DNA of 15,994 nucleotides, from NCBI GenBank assembly GCA_910586865.1, contig CAJUIY010000040.1:1-15994 (forward strand). Direction: 5' to 3'. Source of the stretch: an uncultured Bacilli bacterium. GTDB lineage: Bacteria; Bacillota_I; Bacilli_A; RF39; UBA660. Position 1 is the first letter of the stretch; the number at the start of each line of letters is the position of its first letter. The notes beneath the pieces were generated by a model. It was not told the origin of the DNA. It was given only the letters and a program-made list of their open reading frames with translations, and did no database searches. Shown one piece after another: positions 7,401-15,129 of the stretch. Position numbers and translations under genes: made by a program.

Positions 7401-7907
7401 TCATTCTTTTTTCCTTCTTCCGTAATTAGATTTCGTTCTAAAACAACTATTTTTTCTATCCTTACCATAAATGAAATAGTAAGAAAAGCTACCCAAACAA
7501 ATACCTAAAAAATCAACTAAAACATCCACTACTCTTCCCGTTCTTCCTGGTACAAATAGTTGATGAAATTCATCAGTTATCGAATAAAGAAGACCTATGC
7601 AACATACTAGGATTACCAATTTTATATTTACTTCCAAATAATATTGAAAAACGAACATCAGAAGTACTGCTAATACAAAGTACTCGAAAAAATGAGCGAA
7701 TTTTCTTACCACTTTAAAAGTTTTATCAATCACCTTATCTTTTCCCATCTCATCCAAATCAATCTTCGTTATTTTTTCAACTACCACAATTACTTGTTTG
7801 GTAAAAGATTTACTTGTTTTGGTAGAATCTTTTGCACTCTCACAAGAAAATAGAAAAATAATGACTAACCAAAGAAAAAGAAAAGTAAAAGCTATATACT
7901 TCTTCAT
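7401..7907 (-). CDS. VanZ family membrane protein
   Basis: A 168-residue membrane protein with an N-terminal hydrophobic segment (about 4-20), then SCESAKDS, and further hydrophobic segments around 74-90, 95-110 and 127-147. Family signatures are RKFAHFFEY (68-76) and DEFHQLFVPGRTGRVVDV (112-129), with GRVVDVLVDFLG just before the last membrane segment. VanZ proteins are linked to low-level teicoplanin resistance and cell-envelope physiology, but the biochemical role is not settled. Its ATG lies 3 bases after the LCP stop, so the two are one operon. A GGAG sits 11 bases upstream of the start. It is the only complete gene here that ends with TGA, which argues against TGA being a Trp codon. Confidence 0.9.
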   Translation of the reverse strand: MKKYIAFTFLFLWLVIIFLFSCESAKDSTKTSKSFTKQVIVVVEKITKIDLDEMGKDKVIDKTFKVVRKFAHFFEYFVLAVLLMFVFQYYLEVNIKLVILVCCIGLLYSITDEFHQLFVPGRTGRVVDVLVDFLGICLGSFSYYFIYGKDRKNSCFRTKSNYGRRKKE

Positions 7908-7910
7908 CTC

Positions 7911-9323
7911 TTAATGATCTCCAGCTAAAACCGTTTGAATTTCTTCTTGAGCTTTTATAATCGTATTCATATCTGGAATCATAACATATAAATTTCGGTT
8001 ACCCATACTATATGTCTTTTGCATGCTACCAGTACCATCTAAACTAATGGAAGTAATATCCCAGTTAATATTTTCAGAAAGTTGCATCTTGATAAAATTA
8101 GAAATATCTTCATAAGACATACTAGTTTCAAAAGTTCCCTCTAGAGAAGCTAAAATTGATTTTATCTTCATAATATTACTCTTATCGGTCATCTTCTTAA
8201 TCATTGCCGTAAGAATCGCTTGTTGATTTTCTCCTCTTCTTCTATCTCCTGTTGTGTAAGCATGACGTTCTCTGGCAAAAGCAAGAGCCATCTCCCCGTT
8301 CATATGATTCATACCCTCTTTTATGGTAATTTTTTGATTAGTCCATGGAGTAAAGGTTAAATCGGAGTAGACATCCACTCCCCCTAATAAATCAATGCTC
8401 TTTGTTAAAGTAGAAAAGTTAAGTCTTATATAATAATTAATATCAATATCTAATAAGTCCTCGATGGTTCCGATACTTTTATCAACCCCATAAATACCTG
8501 CATGTGTTAGTTTATCTTTTAATCCTGTCGTATTATGTAGTTGTACATAATAATCTCTTGGAATCGATACTAATAATATTTTAGAAGTATTTGGATTTAC
8601 TACCGCAACCATATTCACATCACTTCTAGAAACACTAGAAATAGCCCCATAGGTATCAATGCCACTAATGTAGACGATAAAAGAATCTTTTGTTGTTCTT
8701 TTCACTTCTTCTTGCTCTTGCTTTTTCTTTACGATTAAACGATAGGATTTTACAATCTTCACTTTTTCTAACTCTTTGTATTCTTCTTTTAACATTTGAT
8801 AATGACTATCTTCTAATAAAATAGCATCCGTAGCCTGATTTTCTAAATCATGAATCAATCTAGATACTTCGGTAACACTATTTTCTTTATAAGAAATATC
8901 TTTTTTGATAAGCACTTTTAAATTATCATAATTGGAATCCGTATCTAAATAAGATAGCGTATGATTTTCTAACTCTTTTATTTTCCCATACGTATTTTCT
9001 TTTGCTAATACATGATACGTGACCACTTCTTGGTTTTTACTAGTCATACTACTAACAAAATCGTGAGTAGCATCAATATAAGTAAGAAGATAGCCATTTG
9101 CTATTATCATAAGGGTGGAAAAAATCGTAAAAAAGACTCTGCTTCCATCCCCTGTTTTCTTACGTATTAATTTAAAATCAAGTCCTAAAACAAGGACGAA
9201 TAAAACAACACCTATTATCAAAAAGTACTTGTTTGGTAGGATATTTAGATGATAAATAAAATACATCGTTAGAAAAAATGAAATGGTTAATAAGAAACTA
9301 ACAATTTTAGCTACTAATCTCAT
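7911..9323 (-). CDS. LytR-CpsA-Psr (LCP) family phosphotransferase
   Basis: LCP enzymes transfer undecaprenyl-linked glycopolymers (teichoic acid, capsule) to peptidoglycan on the outer face of the membrane. The 470 residues show three N-terminal membrane segments (about 5-24, 32-50, 63-84), an extracellular accessory region (about 85-205, CpsA-like layout) and an LCP domain. LCP signatures are RSDVN, LVSIPRDYYV, KLTHAGIYG, IDLLGGVDVYSD and ARERHAYTTGDRRRGENQQ, which contain the conserved Arg and Asp residues for pyrophosphate and metal binding. Three membrane segments plus accessory domain resemble streptococcal CpsA more than single-pass LytR. A strong AAGGAGG precedes the ATG. It lies downstream of cpsB but is separated from it by a terminator, and overlaps nothing but runs directly into VanZ. 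Confidence 0.92.
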   Translation of the reverse strand: MRLVAKIVSFLLTISFFLTMYFIYHLNILPNKYFLIIGVVLFVLVLGLDFKLIRKKTGDGSRVFFTIFSTLMIIANGYLLTYIDATHDFVSSMTSKNQEVVTYHVLAKENTYGKIKELENHTLSYLDTDSNYDNLKVLIKKDISYKENSVTEVSRLIHDLENQATDAILLEDSHYQMLKEEYKELEKVKIVKSYRLIVKKKQEQEEVKRTTKDSFIVYISGIDTYGAISSVSRSDVNMVAVVNPNTSKILLVSIPRDYYVQLHNTTGLKDKLTHAGIYGVDKSIGTIEDLLDIDINYYIRLNFSTLTKSIDLLGGVDVYSDLTFTPWTNQKITIKEGMNHMNGEMALAFARERHAYTTGDRRRGENQQAILTAMIKKMTDKSNIMKIKSILASLEGTFETSMSYEDISNFIKMQLSENINWDITSISLDGTGSMQKTYSMGNRNLYVMIPDMNTIIKAQEEIQTVLAGDH

Positions 9324-9351
9324 AACGTAATCTCCTCCTTAAAATATATTT

Positions 9352-9378
9352 ATTATGACTATCAAATATGAATCATAT
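9352..9378 (-). promoter_or_regulatory. Possible promoter and palindrome upstream of the LCP gene
   Basis: On the minus strand CATAAT (9352-9357, 5 of 6 to TATAAT) lies about 30 bases before the LCP start, but no convincing -35 exists. A 13-base palindrome, ATATGA-A-TCATAT (9366-9378), falls in the spacer region and could be an operator. Support is weak. Confidence 0.25.
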
Positions 9379-9402
9379 CCAAAAGAATAAAAGATTGGAT
9401 TT

Positions 9403-9430
9403 ACAAAAAACTCTACTTTAAATAGAGTTT
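9403..9430 (-). terminator. Terminator after cpsB, separating it from LCP-VanZ
   Basis: Arms 9408-9415 and 9423-9430 pair perfectly over 8 bp with a 7-base loop, followed on the minus strand by six T. The stem overlaps the cpsB stop codon (9429-9431). Confidence 0.8.
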
Positions 9431-10136
9431 ACGAAATATTTTCATTGTGAATCACTTTTAAAATATTATTCTTTAATAAATCATCTATTCTTTCTTGATT
9501 TTTTACCATTCTTTTTAATTTTTTTTGTAATTTAGTAACATCATAACTTTTGGTAATCTCATGTAAGTCACTCCCTAAAAAGCTAATATAGTTCCTTTTT
9601 AGGAGAGTTTTTACTGTTTTTTGAGCGTTTTTACCATAAAGTCCTAGAATACTACCATAATTACTTTGAAACAAAACTCCCATTTCTAGATATTTGTTTA
9701 AATAAGAAACATCCTGTTGAACATATAAATATCTTTCTGGATGTGCAATAATAGGAATAATTCCATTTCTTATTAGTTGATACATAATATCTTCTAAGTT
9801 TCTAAGTTTACTTGTCATAGGAAGCTCTACTAATAAATACTTGGAATGATTTAAAGTAGAGATTTCTTTTTTCTCTAATAATGATAGGATATCTTCACAA
9901 ATATATACTTCATTACCAAGATACAAATTAATATTCGTATGGGATTGTAATTCTTTTCTTATTTTTTCTCTTACCTCTTCATTTGCTTGATACTTACTAT
10001 TTTTAATGTAATGAGGGGTTAGAATAATATCGGTTACTTTCTTTTCTTCTTCCCTTTTTAAAAGTTCAATGGCTTCTTCTTTAGTTTTTGCCCCATCGTC
10101 AATACCATAAGATACATGAGAATGAATATCTCTCAT
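9429..10136 (-). CDS. cpsB: CpsB/YwqE-type PHP-family protein tyrosine phosphatase
   Basis: A manganese-dependent phosphatase of the PHP fold that removes phosphate from the C-terminal tyrosines of the CpsD kinase. The 235 residues, close to the family norm, show the full metal-ligand set: DIHSH at 3-7 (H5, H7), D14, LTPHY (H42), GNEVY (E76), AHPERY (H132) and GSDLH (D190, H192). ATG at 10136 is chosen because CpsB proteins start almost immediately with the DxHSH motif. GGTGAG lies four bases upstream, and the start follows the cpsD stop after one base, consistent with coupling. Earlier in-frame starts would overlap cpsD. The encoding order C-D-B differs from the streptococcal A-B-C-D order. 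Confidence 0.9.
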   Translation of the reverse strand: MRDIHSHVSYGIDDGAKTKEEAIELLKREEEKKVTDIILTPHYIKNSKYQANEEVREKIRKELQSHTNINLYLGNEVYICEDILSLLEKKEISTLNHSKYLLVELPMTSKLRNLEDIMYQLIRNGIIPIIAHPERYLYVQQDVSYLNKYLEMGVLFQSNYGSILGLYGKNAQKTVKTLLKRNYISFLGSDLHEITKSYDVTKLQKKLKRMVKNQERIDDLLKNNILKVIHNENIS

Positions 10137-10137
10137 A

Positions 10138-10818
10138 CTACTCACCATAATATCCATAGTAAGAAGCATCTTTTTGTTTGACACCATTTAAAATAACACC
10201 ATCAATTTTTGCATTTACTCTTGAGAAGTTATTTTTTACTTCTTCTAATACTTCTAGTTTTGTTTTTTTCTTTTTGACAACCACAACATTCACATCCGAT
10301 AACTTGGTCATGACTAAGGCATCATTTAATCCTAATACAGGTGCACAATCAAAAATAATAATATCATACATGCTACGAAGTTTCTCCATCAATTCCCGAT
10401 TATTACTAGAAAGTAATAATTCAGAAGGATTGGGAGGTAATGCTCCATTTGGTAATAAATCTAAATTTTTTACCCCAGTCGGAACAATAAAACTTCTAAT
10501 TGTTGCCTCATCTTTTGGTGATAAAATTAAATTCGAATACCCCTTTGTTTTATCATTATGTACTTTAAAAATTTGATGTTGACGACCTTTTCGTAAATCA
10601 CTATCAATTAGTAATACTTTCTTATTTTCTAATGTAAAAGCAATGGCTAAATTAGCAGAAATAAAACTTTTTCCATCTCCTGGTTCTGGACTTGTCAAAA
10701 GTATTGTTTTTATACTGCTATTAACAAGGGAAAATTGTAAATTCGTACGAACCGTCTTAATGGATTCGCTAAAAGATGATTTCGGATTATTATTAACAAT
10801 TAATTCAACATTACTCAT
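10138..10818 (-). CDS. cpsD: CpsD/Wze-type bacterial tyrosine kinase (BY-kinase)
   Basis: Cytoplasmic autophosphorylating tyrosine kinase that, with the CpsC membrane adaptor, controls polymer length and export. The 226 residues carry Walker A SPEPGDGKS (43-51, K50), Walker A' LLIDSDLRKG (69-78) and Walker B IIIFD (153-157). The protein ends in a short tyrosine cluster (Y220, Y221, Y223, Y224), the usual autophosphorylation site. It is a separate polypeptide from its adaptor, the Gram-positive arrangement. Its ATG overlaps the cpsC stop by one base, and GGGGG lies upstream, so the two are coupled. The start region (FSESIKTVRTNLQFS) is the usual N-terminal oligomerisation motif of this family. 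Confidence 0.93.
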   Translation of the reverse strand: MSNVELIVNNNPKSSFSESIKTVRTNLQFSLVNSSIKTILLTSPEPGDGKSFISANLAIAFTLENKKVLLIDSDLRKGRQHQIFKVHNDKTKGYSNLILSPKDEATIRSFIVPTGVKNLDLLPNGALPPNPSELLLSSNNRELMEKLRSMYDIIIFDCAPVLGLNDALVMTKLSDVNVVVVKKKKTKLEVLEEVKNNFSRVNAKIDGVILNGVKQKDASYYGYYGE

Positions 10819-11507
10819 TATTTTTTACCCCCTTTATTCTTATTCGCGACCGTAACATTTCCTAAAATAGCAAGTCCTAATTTTTCTTCAATATCTTTAC
10901 TTGATTTAATCGTAGTATCAAAATAGAATACTAAGAAGGCAAGTGCAGATGCCCCACCAAATCCTATGATAGCAGCAATCAAAAGTTGTTTGGTAATATT
11001 GATATTATAAGGATCCCTTTCCAAGCTTGCTTCATCGACAACCGAAACGTTGGTTAATTTATAAATTTTTTGTATTTCTTTCCTAAAGACTTCACTCGTT
11101 GCAGTTGCTATTTCTTTTGCCATTTCACTGTCTTCATTCGATACTTGTATTTTAATAATTTCGGTATCTTCAATCGAGGTAACATGAATCCTTCCTGATA
11201 ACTCCTCTGCATTACAAGATAGTCCTAGCTCCTCAATTACTTGATTTAAAACCGATCTTGATTTTACAATTTCACTATAGGTAGTAACCAAGTTTTGGTT
11301 TAAGTTAACCTCACTTTGTACTAAAGATAAATTTTGATTTTCATTATTACCAACTAATATCAAGGTAGTAGAACTATGATACATTGGTGTTAAAAGAAAA
11401 GTAATATAAAACATACATAGACCAACAGATACCATTGACATTAGAAGAATAAATTTTATTTTAGACATAAGAAACCGAAAAAGTTCCGCTAAGTTAATCT
11501 CTTCCAC
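10818..11507 (-). CDS. cpsC: CpsC/Wzd-type chain-length determinant, BY-kinase adaptor
   Basis: A 229-residue Wzz-type membrane protein with two membrane helices (about 17-40 and 174-196), an extracellular loop between them and a short cytoplasmic tail (IKSSKDIEEKLGLAILGNV) that contacts and activates the kinase. It sets polysaccharide chain length together with CpsD. The proline-rich segment usual before the second helix is poor here (RDPYNIN). The start is GTG at 11507, chosen because AGGGGG lies seven bases upstream and because the residue pattern EEINLAELFRFL is the normal Wzz beginning. It is the first gene of the cluster and is driven by the consensus promoter at 11535-11563. Confidence 0.92.
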   Translation of the reverse strand: MEEINLAELFRFLMSKIKFILLMSMVSVGLCMFYITFLLTPMYHSSTTLILVGNNENQNLSLVQSEVNLNQNLVTTYSEIVKSRSVLNQVIEELGLSCNAEELSGRIHVTSIEDTEIIKIQVSNEDSEMAKEIATATSEVFRKEIQKIYKLTNVSVVDEASLERDPYNINITKQLLIAAIIGFGGASALAFLVFYFDTTIKSSKDIEEKLGLAILGNVTVANKNKGGKK

Positions 11508-11534
11508 TATATAACCCCCTCTTTAATTGGGCTT

Positions 11535-11563
11535 ATTATACTACTTTTTGTCGATTTTGTCAA
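11535..11563 (-). promoter_or_regulatory. Perfect-consensus sigma-70/A promoter of the cpsC-D-B operon
   Basis: On the minus strand TTGACA (11558-11563) and TATAAT (11535-11540) match the consensus at all 12 positions with the ideal 17-base spacer. Transcription should start near 11528, giving a leader of about 20 bases with little room for control by attenuation. Confidence 0.9.
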
Positions 11564-11635
11564 TCCGTATTTAGTACCAAGTATTTTACTTGAGTTTATT
11601 CATGTAAATAATAAAAAGCTATTCTTATCCTAATA

Positions 11636-11661
11636 ACAAAAAACAGGATTTAATCCCGTTT
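11636..11661 (-). terminator. Terminator of the mraY-gpmI operon, built on the gpmI stop codon
   Basis: Arms 11641-11649 and 11653-11661 pair over 9 bp with one G-U. The 3-base loop (11650-11652) is exactly the TAA stop codon. On the minus strand the stem runs into a T-rich stretch. The 5' arm therefore lies inside the coding sequence. Confidence 0.82.
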
Positions 11662-13242
11662 AATTTCAATAATAGATTCTTCCCAATGGGGATTTTTTGG
11701 AATACCAAATAAATCCGTAACAGTACTAGCGACATTCGCAAGACCAAAATTCCCTTCTTTTATTTTGATATTAGAAAGATCTTTTCCATAAATAACAAAA
11801 GGTACAGCGTTTAGTGTATGTGATGTCTTTGGAGTTTTTCTTTCTCGATCTTTTAATTGATACATCTCTTCTGCATTTCCATGATCTGCCATTACGAGTA
11901 ATGTAGCTCCTACTTTATCAACGGCTTCCATGATTCTTCCTAAATTTTCATCCACTGCCTCAATTGCTTTTACCGTTGCCTCATAATTCCCAGTATGTCC
12001 TACCATATCTCCATTTGGAAAGTTCACTCTTAAAAAGTCAAATTTATCGGATGAAATCACATCTACTAACCTATCTGTAATTTCATACGATTTCATTTCT
12101 GGTTTCTCATCAAAACCGCTGATATCACTTGGTATTTCAACGAACGTTTCTAATTCTTCATCAAATTTTTCTAACCTGTTACCATTCCAAAAATAGGTAA
12201 CATGTCCAAATTTTTGAGTTTCACTAATAGCATACTCTTTTATCTGATACTTATTTAACTCTTCTGTTAGCGTATAAGCTATCTTTGGTGGTTCTGTTAA
12301 ATATTTATTTGGTATTTTTAAATCCGCATCATACTGTAACATTCCTGCATAATAAACATTTGGTCTTCTTTTTCGATCAAATTTATCGAAATTATCTTCT
12401 TCAAAGCATCTAGAGATTTCAAGAGCTCGATCTCCTCTAAAGTTAAATAATATGACACTATCCTTATCGTTTATGGTTCCAACTGGTTGGTTATTTTCAT
12501 CTATAATGACAAAAGGCTCTAAATCTTGATCAATCACACCAGGAGTCTCTTTACGATAAGTAGTAATCGCATCGGTAGCACTAGAAAAACCTCGGCCTAT
12601 TCCAAGTACATGCGTATTCCATCCTTTTTCTACCATAGGCCAATTTGCTTCATATCGGTCCATCGTGATATTCATTCTTCCACCACCACTTGCAATCATC
12701 GCATGGAAATTTTCATCGTTTAATTCTTGTAATTTATCTTCTAAAGCATCTACATATTCTAAAGCACTCGTTTCTGCTACATCACGGCCATCTAGTAAAA
12801 TATGAAGTCGAACCTCTTTGATACCTTCCTGTTTTGCTCTTTCTAATAGAGAAAATACATGTCTAATATGAGAATGAACATTTCCATCGGATAACAAACC
12901 AAGTAAATGAAGAACTCCTCTATCCTTGCAATAAGAGATTAATTCTTTCCAAGTATTTGATTCATAAATCTTTAAAGAACGAATCGATTCATCTACTAAT
13001 TTCGCTCCTTGTGCATAAATCTGACCACAACCTAAGGCATTATGCCCTACTTCGCTATTTCCCATATCATCATCACTTGGAAGACCGACATAAGTTCCAT
13101 GTGCATGAATAAGTGTATGTGGATAGTTCTTTAGCAAATAATCTAGATTCTTGGTATTAGCATGTAATACCGCATTGCCATAACTCTCTTCTGTGATACC
13201 TACTCCATCCATTACCACTAAAACAACCTTTTTATCTATCAT
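11650..13242 (-). CDS. gpmI: 2,3-bisphosphoglycerate-independent phosphoglycerate mutase
   Basis: Glycolytic enzyme converting 3-phosphoglycerate and 2-phosphoglycerate in the cytoplasm, using two Mn ions. Its 530 residues are slightly longer than the roughly 510 of the B. subtilis enzyme. Visible signatures are VMDGVG (D12), MGNSEVGHNALGCG (catalytic S63), SDGNVHSH, LLDGRDV, SGGGRMNITMDRYEANW, NFRGDRA, DMVGHTGN, ADHGNAEE and TSHTLNAVPF, giving the phosphatase-fold metal site and the inserted phosphotransferase domain. The NALGCGQIYAQGAKLV continuation, in place of MNIGAGRIVYQ, suggests the plant/kinetoplastid-like subtype; that is from memory, not a tree. AGGAG precedes the ATG. It follows mraY by 18 bases, so the two form an operon. 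Confidence 0.95.
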   Translation of the reverse strand: MIDKKVVLVVMDGVGITEESYGNAVLHANTKNLDYLLKNYPHTLIHAHGTYVGLPSDDDMGNSEVGHNALGCGQIYAQGAKLVDESIRSLKIYESNTWKELISYCKDRGVLHLLGLLSDGNVHSHIRHVFSLLERAKQEGIKEVRLHILLDGRDVAETSALEYVDALEDKLQELNDENFHAMIASGGGRMNITMDRYEANWPMVEKGWNTHVLGIGRGFSSATDAITTYRKETPGVIDQDLEPFVIIDENNQPVGTINDKDSVILFNFRGDRALEISRCFEEDNFDKFDRKRRPNVYYAGMLQYDADLKIPNKYLTEPPKIAYTLTEELNKYQIKEYAISETQKFGHVTYFWNGNRLEKFDEELETFVEIPSDISGFDEKPEMKSYEITDRLVDVISSDKFDFLRVNFPNGDMVGHTGNYEATVKAIEAVDENLGRIMEAVDKVGATLLVMADHGNAEEMYQLKDRERKTPKTSHTLNAVPFVIYGKDLSNIKIKEGNFGLANVASTVTDLFGIPKNPHWEESIIEIKRD

Positions 13243-13260
13243 GATTCTTTCTCCTACTTT

Positions 13261-14241
13261 CTATAACCATACTCCAAAGATAATTCCTGCCATCGCAAGA
13301 AATAACCCAAATACCCAAAATAATTTCACGATATCCGTCTCTTGCCACCCTAATTTCTCAAAATGATGATGAATAGGCGTCATTAAAAATAATTTTCTTT
13401 TGAATACTTGTACCCAAAATACTTGAACAATCACACTTAGTGTTTCAATTACAAAGACTCCTGCCACGACAAGAAGAGTTAATTCCCTATGGGTTAGAAT
13501 TGCCATTGATCCCATAACTCCTCCTAAAGCAAGAGAACCGGTATCTCCCATAAAAATTTTAGCTGGATGGGTATTATAAATCAAAAATCCCATAATACTT
13601 CCTACTAATATCAACGAAAAGATTCCCATATCCTCAAAACCTACCATAAGTGATATCAAGCTAAAGGCAACAAAGGCAATAGCGGATAATCCTCCTGCTA
13701 GTCCATCTAGTCCATCGGTTAAGTTAACAGCATTAGAAGCGCCGACTAAAACAAGTAAGATAAACAACCCATATAGCCATCCCATTTCAATATCAATATG
13801 AAGCGTTCCTACTACCCAAGCAGTTTGTCCTCCACTTCTCATATAAATATAGAAGAATCCTACCGCAATTAATACCTGCAAAAACAACTTTTGATAAGTC
13901 GTCAATCCCTCATTATTGTGTTTTTTAATTGATAAAAAGTCATCCAAAAAACCAATAAAAGCATAACCAACAAAAACAAGTAAAACAATTCCTAAATTCG
14001 ATGTATAAGATATTTTTCCTGTTATTAATAAACCTAAAGTTGCAACTACTGTTGGAAGAATAAAAATAAGTCCTCCCATGGTAGGAGTTCCCTCTTTTTT
14101 TCGATGTGTCTCTCCTACAAAGATACTTATTTTTTGTCTAACTTTTATTTTTTTTAGGATTGGTATTAAGATAAGCCCTAATACTGATGAACATAAAAAA
14201 CCAATCATAATGGCGAAAATTGCTTTTGTTAAAAGTAACAT
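13261..14241 (-). CDS. mraY: Phospho-N-acetylmuramoyl-pentapeptide transferase
   Basis: Integral membrane enzyme that transfers phospho-MurNAc-pentapeptide from UDP to undecaprenyl phosphate, making lipid I, the first membrane step of peptidoglycan synthesis. The 326 residues and roughly ten hydrophobic segments match the family. Key motifs are THRKKEGTPTMGG (about 45-57), FLDD (98-101), NLTDGLDGLAGG (173-184), FMGDTGSLALGG (230-241, D233) and MTPIHHHFEK (287-296). ATG at 14241 is chosen because GGAG lies eight bases upstream and it starts just before the first membrane helix; an in-frame start at 14277 would lie upstream of the ribosome binding site. It is coupled to gpmI rather than to murF/murD, so it is outside a conventional division and cell wall cluster. 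Confidence 0.96.
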   Translation of the reverse strand: MLLLTKAIFAIMIGFLCSSVLGLILIPILKKIKVRQKISIFVGETHRKKEGTPTMGGLIFILPTVVATLGLLITGKISYTSNLGIVLLVFVGYAFIGFLDDFLSIKKHNNEGLTTYQKLFLQVLIAVGFFYIYMRSGGQTAWVVGTLHIDIEMGWLYGLFILLVLVGASNAVNLTDGLDGLAGGLSAIAFVAFSLISLMVGFEDMGIFSLILVGSIMGFLIYNTHPAKIFMGDTGSLALGGVMGSMAILTHRELTLLVVAGVFVIETLSVIVQVFWVQVFKRKLFLMTPIHHHFEKLGWQETDIVKLFWVFGLFLAMAGIIFGVWL

Positions 14242-14267
14242 GTTAATCACTCCGTCTCTCTTGCAAT

Positions 14268-14276
14268 AGTATATCA
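14268..14276 (-). promoter_or_regulatory. Extended -10 promoter of mraY-gpmI
   Basis: On the minus strand TGATATACT (14268-14276) gives TATACT preceded by TGA, an extended -10 element, about 27 bases before the mraY ATG. No good -35 is seen, which extended -10 promoters tolerate. The neighbouring gene upstream ends with a terminator, so mraY needs its own promoter. Confidence 0.55.
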
Positions 14277-14349
14277 TAAAATTGTTTACAATAGTCCAAA
14301 AAACTTAAACTTAGACATTTTTTTACAAAGAGGGCAAAATAAAAATCTA

Positions 14350-14383
14350 CAAAAAGAAAAAAGAAGCCGAATTAGGCTGCTTT
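14350..14383 (-). terminator. Terminator over the stop codon of the coiled-coil gene
   Basis: Arms 14360-14368 and 14375-14383 pair over 9 positions with one mismatch. The 6-base loop (14369-14374) contains the TAA stop (14372-14374). A run of T follows on the minus strand. The 5' arm encodes the last residues GKAA. Confidence 0.75.
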
Positions 14384-15070
14384 CCCTCTTTTTTCTTCAC
14401 GAACTGCCACTTGTTCTCTAATATTTGGATAGATTTGCTTGATACTAGTAAATGGAGATTGACTACAAATATCTGAATTCCTCATTAATGCATCTGTTAA
14501 TAACGGAGTCTCTTTTTGAAAAGAATCTTCCATCATTTTTTTCTCTTCTTCTAAGTCAAATTGCTTCATTCTATCATTATCCAGTTCTATCTTTGAAACT
14601 AGTTGATCTTTTTCTTGCTCCAATGCTGGATTATACTCACTATACATACTCAATTTACTAGCGGTAATTCTTTTCTGTTTAATAACAGATATAGAATTAT
14701 TACATTCCTCTATTGCCTGCTTTTGAATCGTTTTTAAAAACTCCTCTTTATACTTTTTCATATCCTTCTCATTATTTTCACGAAGTGCCGTAATGTATTT
14801 AAAATAAAGTTGTGCTCTATCTACATAAGCATCTTCTTTTCTTATTAAAGCCTGTTTTGACTGAATCGATAAATTATATTTCTCTTGTACAAGCGCTCTT
14901 TTAGCATCTACTTCTTTTACTTGACCCATATTATCATATTCTTTTAGCTTTTTATCTCTTCGTTCTTTTAACTGTTTTATTTGTTCCTGTAATTGATCTC
15001 CTTCTCTTCTGCATGTATAGATATGAGCAAATATTTTTGCTCTACTTTCTAGATACTCTTTTTCTGTCAT
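14372..15070 (-). CDS. Coiled-coil protein of unknown function
   Basis: I do not recognise this 232-residue protein. It is highly charged, rich in Lys, Glu and Gln, with no signal peptide or membrane segment. Residues about 15-50 and 90-185 have long heptad-like runs (EQIKQLKERRDKKLKEYD; LEQEKDQLVSKIELDNDRMK), suggesting coiled coils. The C-terminal 40 residues are less regular (DALMRNSDICSQSPFTSIKQ). The ATG at 15070 has GGGTGGTG about nine bases upstream. It starts 59 bases after the next unknown gene, with a promoter in that gap, and ends in a terminator. A structural or secretion-related role is possible, as for some coiled-coil proteins, but nothing here fixes it. Confidence 0.75.
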   Translation of the reverse strand: MTEKEYLESRAKIFAHIYTCRREGDQLQEQIKQLKERRDKKLKEYDNMGQVKEVDAKRALVQEKYNLSIQSKQALIRKEDAYVDRAQLYFKYITALRENNEKDMKKYKEEFLKTIQKQAIEECNNSISVIKQKRITASKLSMYSEYNPALEQEKDQLVSKIELDNDRMKQFDLEEEKKMMEDSFQKETPLLTDALMRNSDICSQSPFTSIKQIYPNIREQVAVREEKRGKAA

Positions 15071-15097
15071 TGATTCTACACCACCCTATCTATATTA

Positions 15098-15126
15098 ATC
15101 TTATCATATTTATTAAAAAGTCACAA
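15098..15126 (-). promoter_or_regulatory. Promoter of the coiled-coil gene
   Basis: On the minus strand TTGTGA (15121-15126) and TAAGAT (15098-15103) are 17 bases apart, and TGA precedes the -10, an extended -10 form. It begins right after the stop codon of the upstream gene, so read-through from that gene is also likely. Confidence 0.5.
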
Positions 15127-15129
15127 ATA

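Noticed and set aside
7401..7403. Alternative genetic code (TGA as tryptophan)
   Set aside because: All genes keep full-length frames with TGG for Trp and no in-frame TGA, and the VanZ gene ends at TGA at a sensible position.
10138..10187. Longer N-terminus for CpsB
   Set aside because: It would lie inside the end of cpsD, and CpsB proteins begin directly at the DxHSH motif, matching ATG 10136.
12526..12723. 65-codon frame on the + strand within gpmI
   Set aside because: It is antisense to a confidently assigned gene and has no ribosome binding site or recognisable features; the same goes for the other short frames opposite known genes.
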